From Rickettsiales bacterium (GTDB taxonomy: Bacteria; Pseudomonadota; Alphaproteobacteria; Rickettsiales; JALZUV01): DNA of 12,961 nucleotides. Positions 1 through 5,780 of the stretch are shown here, piece after piece; position 1 is the stretch's first letter, and every line of letters begins with the position of its first letter. Made by a program: the position numbers and the translations under genes. Where the stretch lies: NCBI GenBank assembly GCA_023301245.1, contig JALZUV010000242.1:1-12961 (forward strand), in the 5' to 3' direction. The notes under the pieces are model-generated. The model was not told the origin of the DNA. It did not search any database and saw only the letters and a list, made by a program, of their open reading frames with translations.

Positions 1-660
1 CTATCCTTTGATAATAAAGGTTCTGGCTTCATGATTGACCGCTTGAGTACGGGAACTTTCGTATATGGAAACACTGCCTTTGGTAACAAACAAGATGGCT
101 TAACGGTGTTCGAAAGTAGCTGTAACTACATTACCAGCAACAGCTTCTTTAATAATAAGAGTATGGGAATCCGCATTCGTAACAGTCAAGATAATGGAGT
201 GTTCTTCAACAACCTCTCAAATAACAAACAAGGTGGCCTAATGGGTTACATCTCAGAGCTACTAGACGACCCTGCCCACAAACGTCGTAACTTCACGCTT
301 GACCCTTATTCAGATGTTGCTGCAATGAGTGTTGTCGGCAACCATATTGAAAAGAATGGTGCGGGTATTATTGGCGAAAATCTATCGGCGGTGCTTATTC
401 GTGGCAATCGATTCACCGATCAATCACCACGTATGTTCTCAGGTAAATGGTTTACCGACAACAGCTACTTTACCAGCCAATATAGCATTCGTGACAAAGG
501 AGTTTTACTTGCCGACAGGTGCCCTAAAGGTAAATGGATGCACCATCCTTGCCGCTTCCGCAAAGATGGGCTTTATAAACATGACGGACAAAGCCAACTT
601 GAAAGCCGCGTCGTAAACTCAAGCTGCCAAACTCGTAGCAAGCAGGATGTTGATGTTTAA
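1..660 (+). CDS. algG: Mannuronan C5-epimerase AlgG, C-terminal part (5' end outside window)
   Basis: The frame is open from base 1 to the TAA at 658-660 (219 codons), so this is the 3' part of a longer gene; the ATG at 31 is internal. AlgG converts D-mannuronate to L-guluronate in the polymer, in the periplasm. The visible part is a right-handed beta-helix with Asn-rich turns (YGNTAFGNKQDG, SNSFFNNKSMGIRIRNS). By eye it aligns with the last half of Pseudomonas AlgG, for example DGITLYES against DGLTVFES, HGIRMRNS against MGIRIRNS, and ALDPFD against TLDPYS. The DPHD catalytic motif of the family would lie upstream, outside the window. After the segment matching the pseudomonad C-terminus (DKGVLLAD) there are about 37 extra residues, with three cysteines and a HH pair. 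It is first in a plus-strand run and overlaps algL. Confidence 0.9.
   Translation, partial: LSFDNKGSGFMIDRLSTGTFVYGNTAFGNKQDGLTVFESSCNYITSNSFFNNKSMGIRIRNSQDNGVFFNNLSNNKQGGLMGYISELLDDPAHKRRNFTLDPYSDVAAMSVVGNHIEKNGAGIIGENLSAVLIRGNRFTDQSPRMFSGKWFTDNSYFTSQYSIRDKGVLLADRCPKGKWMHHPCRFRKDGLYKHDGQSQLESRVVNSSCQTRSKQDVDV
644..647 (+). promoter_or_regulatory. Shine-Dalgarno AGGA deciding the algL start
   Basis: AGGA lies 5 nt before the ATG at 653. The alternative in-frame ATG at 647 overlaps this AGGA and has no purine-rich site at usable spacing. I therefore prefer 653. The site lies inside the algG reading frame, as expected for translational coupling. Confidence 0.5.
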
Positions 661-1753
661 ACTTGGCTTTATATTCCTTTCTTTTATCTCTTTTGCTTCT
701 GCCGCGTTTGCTGCTCCAGTAATATTTGATACTGAAGAGCGTAAGGCTCAATTGCAGACTGCCGCCTATGCTGAAGCAAAGAAATACTGCCTCGCAGCTA
801 ATGTTAAGTGGGATGGCAAACTTCCCTCTCCCATCAGCGGTTTAAAAACCACCGATGGCTACGGTTCCGATAATCGCCCTGCTAAATTCACATGGTATGT
901 AATGGTACTTACGGGACGTAGCCTTGCGGGCGATGCTAAAGCGACCAACGATTTAAAAGAAGGCCTGCTTTCGTGGTCTAAAGAAGGTGCATTCCTTCAA
1001 AGCGACACCGCACATGACACTTATTATGCGCTAAAACGCTACATGCTTCCTGTAGTCATCGCCCTATCGGCAGTTGATAGCCAGCTTAGTAGTTCGGAAC
1101 GTAGCCAGATTGTTAAATGGATTGACGCCATTGTTCCACGACTCGACAAAAAATTTGATGGCGATGTGGATGATAATAATCACCGTTACCTCGCTGATTC
1201 TGTGCTGATGGCTTGGGGCGCTTACAAAAAAGATGCACGCCTCATTAACATAGGCCGCCAAGGCTTTATGCGTGCATTGGCTGACGCGCGTGCTGATGGT
1301 TCCCTTCCCCTTGAAACACGCCGTGGTGCGCGTGCAGTGTGGTATATGCGTCATGCGCTTTCTAGCCTCGTAACTATCGCCGAGATTGACCGCCTACTTG
1401 GTGGAAACCTTTATAATGCCACAAGCAATGGCAACTCGCTCGCATCATTAATGAACTACTTTATTACTGCCTCGCGCGCACCGTTAGTTGTGCTAGAGCA
1501 TGCAGCAGAAAATTATATCCCAGGGCCACATAAAGACTACCTAGAGCAAGATACTGACTATATGCGCCGCCGTGGGCACGACCGCCATTATATGGCATTT
1601 GCCGAACCGTATATATTACGTAACAACCTGTCATCTATGCGTTTAGATATTCTAATGCAACAAGAAACCAAGTGGCGTCAGCGCCCCTATATTGATGAAT
1701 ATGTTGGCGGTAACGCTAGCTGCTTTTATTGGAAACCACGAGGAACTCGTTAA
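653..1753 (+). CDS. algL: Periplasmic alginate lyase AlgL (PL5 family)
   Basis: Poly(beta-D-mannuronate) lyase cleaves alginate by beta-elimination. In alginate producers it clears polymer stranded in the periplasm. With the start at 653 it is 366 aa, close to the usual ~370. Residues 1-20 form a signal peptide ending near SAAFA-AP. The PL5 core is recognisable: GSD near 71-73, LQSD near 115-118, the NNH motif (N176, H177), the arginine at R224 (TRRGARA), Y231, and FAEPY near 316-320. The spacing from His to Arg (47) and His to Tyr (54) equals that of Asn-His/Arg/Tyr in Sphingomonas A1-III and P. aeruginosa AlgL, so the catalytic set looks intact. The lysine before YEGSD in P. aeruginosa (K66) is not conserved here, and the tyrosine three residues after the catalytic one is His (H234). 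It overlaps algG by 8 bp (14 bp if ATG 647 is used). Confidence 0.88.
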   Translation: MFKLGFIFLSFISFASAAFAAPVIFDTEERKAQLQTAAYAEAKKYCLAANVKWDGKLPSPISGLKTTDGYGSDNRPAKFTWYVMVLTGRSLAGDAKATNDLKEGLLSWSKEGAFLQSDTAHDTYYALKRYMLPVVIALSAVDSQLSSSERSQIVKWIDAIVPRLDKKFDGDVDDNNHRYLADSVLMAWGAYKKDARLINIGRQGFMRALADARADGSLPLETRRGARAVWYMRHALSSLVTIAEIDRLLGGNLYNATSNGNSLASLMNYFITASRAPLVVLEHAAENYIPGPHKDYLEQDTDYMRRRGHDRHYMAFAEPYILRNNLSSMRLDILMQQETKWRQRPYIDEYVGGNASCFYWKPRGTR

Positions 1754-2872
1754 ATGAAACTTCTGCATTTACTCTCTATTTTCGTTTTATTATTCGCCGT
1801 CAACCTTCACGCGGTTGAGATTGACGATCCCGTTGAAGAGCTGATTAAAAAAGCAAAATCAGGTGATAGTTTATCCGCTTTTAAATATGCCGAGCGCTTG
1901 CAGCGTGGTCTTCCTGGCCAAAAACCAAACAAAAAACTTGCGGCACATTGGTTTAAAATTTCTGCACAGCAAGGAAACGCCGAAGCCGCCATTGTACTAG
2001 CTGAAATGTATGAAGCGAAAGAGGTGGTTCCACCTTCGCCAAATGCGATTAAAGAAATGTACGAATATGGCTATCGTCTACTAAAGGCAGATGCTGAACG
2101 TGGCCGCCCTTCTGCTGCCACACGCTTGGGCTTAATGTTTTTCCACGGCCACGGCGTAAAACCCGATGCTAGCCTCGCTATTAAATGGCTGCAAAAAGGT
2201 GTGGAACTTGGCAGCGCGCAAGCAAAGCTTGCTTTAGGCCGCCTTACTATTTGGAACTCAACTCCTGGCTATACCTCCGAGCAAGCATTAGATATGCTGC
2301 ATGATGCGGCAGCGGCAGGACAAGGCTCTGCATGGTTACATATTGGACTCGCTTATTCAGGTGCATTTGGTGGGCGCATCAACCACCCGCGCGCAGTCGA
2401 TGCATTCCGCCAAGCTCATGAATCGGAGACTACAGCCGAAGGCACACGCCAATATGGTATGGCTTTCATTAGCGGGCTCGGTGTTGATAAAGACACCGCA
2501 CGCGGCGCAAATCTTGTTAAAGATGCCGCCATTCGCGGTAATAGCGAGGCGATGTTTAACCTGGCCTTGCTCTATCGTAACGGTGTGGGCGTGGCTAAAA
2601 ACAAGTCACAAGAACTCGTATGGTTTAAAAAAGCGTCTGATTATAAAGTCCCTGATGCCGATTACTATATTGCCCTTGCCTATCGCGATGGCGATGGCGT
2701 AGCTAAAAGCAAAGAAAAGGCACTTGAATATTTCACACGTGCTCAAGCAAAGAAACACGTATTAGCGATTCGCGATTATAATAAACTGGCAGGTCTTAAC
2801 AAACCAACGACAGCAGAAGTCTCAAAAACAGCAGAGCCTGAAGCCGTTGATGACGAACTGGAAATGGAATAA
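1754..2872 (+). CDS. Secreted Sel1-repeat protein, AlgK-like, 372 aa
   Basis: The ATG directly abuts the TAA of algL, with GAGGA about 10 nt upstream. Residues 1-20 form a signal peptide (hydrophobic core, then NLHA-VE) with no cysteine near the cleavage site, so it should not be a lipoprotein. The rest is about seven to eight Sel1-like alpha-alpha repeats. Clear units include LGLMFFHGHGVKPDASLAIK (about 125-144), a unit with GLGVDKD (about 234-262), LALLYRNGVGVAKNK (270-284) and IALAYRDGDGVAKSK (306-320). The tail is acidic (ends DDELEME). Sel1/TPR proteins act as protein-protein scaffolds. AlgK, of this fold, is a pseudomonad outer-membrane lipoprotein of about 475 aa that links the export porin AlgE to the periplasmic complex. 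Its place between algL and algJ suggests a scaffold for lyase, epimerase or acetylation proteins. Whether it or the 830-aa protein at 5781-8273 is the true AlgK cannot be settled here. Confidence 0.75.
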   Translation: MKLLHLLSIFVLLFAVNLHAVEIDDPVEELIKKAKSGDSLSAFKYAERLQRGLPGQKPNKKLAAHWFKISAQQGNAEAAIVLAEMYEAKEVVPPSPNAIKEMYEYGYRLLKADAERGRPSAATRLGLMFFHGHGVKPDASLAIKWLQKGVELGSAQAKLALGRLTIWNSTPGYTSEQALDMLHDAAAAGQGSAWLHIGLAYSGAFGGRINHPRAVDAFRQAHESETTAEGTRQYGMAFISGLGVDKDTARGANLVKDAAIRGNSEAMFNLALLYRNGVGVAKNKSQELVWFKKASDYKVPDADYYIALAYRDGDGVAKSKEKALEYFTRAQAKKHVLAIRDYNKLAGLNKPTTAEVSKTAEPEAVDDELEME

Positions 2873-2875
2873 TCC

Positions 2876-3934
2876 ATGTTGCAATATCGCCTTTCTGCTA
2901 CCTTTTTCATCAGTTGCTTAGTCATCTTTATGGTGGGTGCAATTTTCACTTTGCCGCCTAACACAGATAAATGGGAACTGAAAGCCAGTGGCATTCAAGA
3001 AGTCGCTCGTGGCGAAACAACAACATCGCTAGAAAAGCAAATTGAAGATAAACTTAGCTATAAAGAATGGGCAACCGATCTTTGGGGTACTTTGCGCTAC
3101 AAGATTTTCAATACTGGAACTTCTGGCGTTGTCATAGGTAAAGACGGCTGGCTATTCACTAAAGAAGAATTTGAAACGACCGATAATTTCGCACAAATAG
3201 CGCAAGATAATACAGCACGTATGCAAAAACATATCGCCAGTTTACGCGCTCACGGCATAACGCCTGTCGTTGCATGGATACCTTCTAAAACTCGCCATCA
3301 TGCTGATAAGCTAGGCAAGCACCAGCCGCCCGCAATGCATCAATCACTGGCAGCACCACAAGGCATGCCCCTTATTGATGGCAGCGCGGTTTTTGCTAAT
3401 ATGAAGCAACCTGCTTTCATGCGTACTGATACGCATTGGTCAGCTTACGGCGCTCATGCAATGGCCACAGCAGTTAAAAATTATATTACGACCAACCACC
3501 CAGAGCTTGAATTAACAAGCAAATCCTTCCTCACGAAACAAACAACCGATACGGATAAACCTTATCGAGGCGACTTGCTCGATTTCATCCCAACGATGGA
3601 ATCTGTGAAGCCAGAAGGCGAAGCCATTAACCGCTACGTTACCGAAGCTAATAGCGAAGAACTATCGGATGATTTATTTGGCGAAGAGGTCATTGATGTC
3701 ACCCTCATTGGCACGTCTTATAGCGCGCAAGAAGATTGGCATTTTGAAGGCTTTCTAAAGCAAGCACTTCAAACCGATGTTTTAAATTTAGCCGATGAGG
3801 GCCAAGGCCCCTTTGCACCAATGGAAACATTTATTAAAAACCTGCCTAGCTTATCAGCGAAACCCAAACTCGTAATATGGGAATTCCCTGAACGCTACTT
3901 GCCGCGCAAAGATAAAACCGAGGGAGCCGAGTAA
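2876..3934 (+). CDS. algJ: Alginate O-acetyltransferase AlgJ (SGNH fold, membrane-anchored)
   Basis: AlgJ passes acetyl groups towards alginate in the periplasm together with AlgI, AlgF and AlgX. It is 352 aa; the pseudomonad protein is about 390. Residues 6-26 form one uncleaved membrane segment with the rest periplasmic. A KDGWLF segment at 89-94 opens the AlgX/AlgJ SGNH-like domain. The Asp-His pair is in RTDTHWSAYG (D185, H187), and the serine is in LIGTSYS (S281). The segments YRGDLLDFIP (230-239), DDLFGEE (265-271) and LVIWEFPERYLP (332-343) closely match AlgJ rather than AlgX, which carries a C-terminal sugar-binding module absent here. The gene starts 3 bp after the Sel1 gene, with GGA at 7-nt spacing, and its TAA shares one base with the ATG of algI (TAATG). 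Confidence 0.9.
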   Translation: MLQYRLSATFFISCLVIFMVGAIFTLPPNTDKWELKASGIQEVARGETTTSLEKQIEDKLSYKEWATDLWGTLRYKIFNTGTSGVVIGKDGWLFTKEEFETTDNFAQIAQDNTARMQKHIASLRAHGITPVVAWIPSKTRHHADKLGKHQPPAMHQSLAAPQGMPLIDGSAVFANMKQPAFMRTDTHWSAYGAHAMATAVKNYITTNHPELELTSKSFLTKQTTDTDKPYRGDLLDFIPTMESVKPEGEAINRYVTEANSEELSDDLFGEEVIDVTLIGTSYSAQEDWHFEGFLKQALQTDVLNLADEGQGPFAPMETFIKNLPSLSAKPKLVIWEFPERYLPRKDKTEGAE

Positions 3935-5373
3935 TGGTATTTTCATCCATCGTATTTTTGACGTTCTTTTTACCCGTCTTTCTCGCCATCTATTACCTAA
4001 CACCTACACGCTGGCGCTCTCTCGTTATCTTATTGGGAAGCTACCTATTCTACGCATGGTGGCGTATTGATTTTGTAATTCTATTTGGTGTAGTCACCTT
4101 CTTTAATTACTGGATATCCACCCACATATTACGTACCAAAGCTGCTGGTAATGTTAGCAGCAGCAAGAAATGGCTCACCTACGGTATTGCGGGTAATTTG
4201 CTCGTATTAGGCTATTTCAAATATTTCAACTTTGGTATCGATGCCTTTAACGAAATCGTCCTCACCATGGGCGGAACCACGTGGGATGCATGGAGTGTTA
4301 TCCTCCCCATTGGTATATCTTTCTATATCTTCCAAGCCATCAGTTACCTTATCGATATTTATCGTGGTGATGCAGAATTAGCGCCTAGCTTCCTCGATTT
4401 CGCAGCCTTTATTGCCTTATTTCCGCAGCTCATTGCAGGGCCTGTTATTCGTTATAAAGATATTGCCCATCAGTTTGAAAAGCGTGAACATAACCTCACC
4501 TTATTCAATGAAGGTGCTATTTATTTCATGTGTGGTTTTTGCAAAAAGGTACTCATCGCAGACACGCTCGCGCCACTCGCAGACATGATGTTCGCCCAAC
4601 CGGACCCTACCTTTGCCGAAGCATGGCTAGGAATTTTGGCCTATAGTGGCCAGCTTTATTTTGATTTCTGTGGTTACAGCCAAATGGCCGTTGGCCTTGG
4701 TTTAATGATGGGCTTCCGCTTTATTCGTAACTTTAACCACCCCTATATTAGCCAATCTATTACCGAGTTTTGGTCGCGCTGGCACATTTCGCTTTCCACA
4801 TGGTTGCGCGATTATCTCTACATTCCGCTGGGTGGAAACCGTAAGGGAAAAGTGCGTACTTACATCAACCTTTCGCTTACCATGTTGCTGGGTGGTTTTT
4901 GGCATGGCGCTAACTGGACATTCATTTTATGGGGTGCGTGGCACGGCGGAATTTTGGCGATTGAGCGCATGCTTGGCGGCAAGAGTGGCTCACCCTACCC
5001 ACGCGCAATCGCGTGGCTTCTCACCTTTATTTTCGTGCTGATGGGCTGGGTATTATTCCGCGCGCCTGATGTAACAACCGCCTTTGGCTTCTATGCAGGC
5101 ATGTTTAGCTTCGGTAACTTCGGCCAAATATCTGACACATTAAGTTGGCAAATTACGCCGCTAATGATTGCCACCTTAGCCCTCGCCTTCGCGGTGATAT
5201 TCCTAAGCCCCAAATACCTAAAGTGGCGTGGGCATCATCAGGAGTCGATTTTAGAGAGCTGGGCAGAACATGCCACCTTAACCGAGCAACTGGTTGTGAT
5301 TGGCCTCTTTGTGACTGCCTTCTGCAAACTCATTGCGCAGTCACACAGCCCGTTCCTCTACTTCCAGTTTTAG
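3934..5373 (+). CDS. algI: Membrane O-acyltransferase AlgI (MBOAT)
   Basis: This is a polytopic inner-membrane protein of the MBOAT family, which is thought to carry acetyl groups across the membrane to the periplasmic acetylation proteins. It is 479 aa, slightly shorter than the ~520 of P. aeruginosa AlgI. About ten or more hydrophobic segments are visible from residue 4 to the C-terminus. Diagnostic stretches are LPIGISFYIFQ (124-134), LYFDFCGYSQMAVGLG (241-256), FWSRWHISLSTWLRDYLYIP (279-298) and GGFWHGANWTF (320-330). The last contains the invariant MBOAT histidine (H324); H284 is the other conserved one. The C-terminus SPFLYFQF matches the family end, so the gene is complete. A GAGGGAG Shine-Dalgarno lies about 7 nt upstream, and the 1-bp overlap with algJ implies coupling. 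It is the last gene of the plus-strand operon. Confidence 0.93.
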   Translation: MVFSSIVFLTFFLPVFLAIYYLTPTRWRSLVILLGSYLFYAWWRIDFVILFGVVTFFNYWISTHILRTKAAGNVSSSKKWLTYGIAGNLLVLGYFKYFNFGIDAFNEIVLTMGGTTWDAWSVILPIGISFYIFQAISYLIDIYRGDAELAPSFLDFAAFIALFPQLIAGPVIRYKDIAHQFEKREHNLTLFNEGAIYFMCGFCKKVLIADTLAPLADMMFAQPDPTFAEAWLGILAYSGQLYFDFCGYSQMAVGLGLMMGFRFIRNFNHPYISQSITEFWSRWHISLSTWLRDYLYIPLGGNRKGKVRTYINLSLTMLLGGFWHGANWTFILWGAWHGGILAIERMLGGKSGSPYPRAIAWLLTFIFVLMGWVLFRAPDVTTAFGFYAGMFSFGNFGQISDTLSWQITPLMIATLALAFAVIFLSPKYLKWRGHHQESILESWAEHATLTEQLVVIGLFVTAFCKLIAQSHSPFLYFQF

Positions 5374-5585
5374 GCTCACTTCCCATAACACATGCGGCGG
5401 CTACCTATGTGCCTGCACGTGTATCTCTAAGCAATAAGTTGAAGGCGCGTAAGCGTACATAAACCAAACCTATTTTAACTGCTATAACTTCACCTAACGC
5501 TCGGGACCATTAGTCCTTACAGCTATCAGCTAAGTTTAGCGTATCATTTAAATATATTCTGGAACGTGTTTACTTTTTTTCGAAG

Positions 5586-5603
5586 CCTAGCTTAACCCTA
5601 GCT
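5586..5603. repeat. Short direct repeat CCTAGCT-TAAC-CCTAGCT
   Basis: Two identical 7-bp copies (5586-5592 and 5597-5603) are separated by 4 bp, a period of 11 bp or one helical turn. They lie in the convergent noncoding gap. No function can be assigned, and chance is possible. Confidence 0.35.
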
Positions 5604-5707
5604 GTATCATCTTCTTGCTTTTTGATAGGCTTACTTGCGTACTATGTTAATCGATAGTTCAGCTCTTATTATCACTAGCTAAACACTCACCTTTTGACGG
5701 CACTAAA

Positions 5708-5732
5708 GCCTATTAACAAAAAGGGCATAGGC
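5708..5732 (-). terminator. Weak candidate terminator hairpin for the minus-strand operon
   Basis: GCCTAT (5708-5713) and ATAGGC (5727-5732) form a perfect 6-bp inverted repeat with a 13-base loop, about 50 bases past the stop of the 830-aa Sel1 gene. Read on the minus strand it is followed by only three Ts. The stem is short and the T-run poor, so this is tentative. Confidence 0.2.
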
Positions 5733-5780
5733 GCAGTAACACCAGTGTGGAAACAATAGCAGGAAGCAAAACTAAGCTAC

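Larger units (their letters stand above)
5374..5780. other. Noncoding gap between convergent operons
   Basis: About 407 bp separate the algI stop from the stop of the minus-strand Sel1 gene. It looks more AT-rich than its neighbours. No open frame in it shows coding character. It must hold the ends of both operons, yet I find no strong GC-rich hairpin followed by a T-run for either direction. Short palindromic elements are present: GTGC-CT-GCAC near 5409-5418, GCTAA-GT-TTAGC near 5528-5539, and the inverted repeat at 5708-5732. Confidence 0.7.

Noticed and set aside
31..660. ATG at 31 as a true start of a short protein
   Set aside because: The frame is open upstream to base 1 and the preceding residues continue the AlgG beta-helix pattern, so the gene is cut by the window edge.
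653..1753. Apparent replacement of the catalytic Tyr of AlgL by His (WYMRHAL)
   Set aside because: Counting from the NNH motif shows the catalytic Tyr aligns with the Y in WYM (His+54, as in A1-III and P. aeruginosa AlgL). The His corresponds to a second, neighbouring Tyr.
5145..5462. Plus-strand frame running past the algI stop, possible small gene
   Set aside because: Most of it lies inside algI in another frame. The tail has no start signal or recognisable domain, and algI ends with the normal family C-terminus.
5528..5539. GCTAA-GT-TTAGC palindrome as a terminator
   Set aside because: The stem is 5 bp with a 2-base loop, AT-rich, and no T-run follows it.
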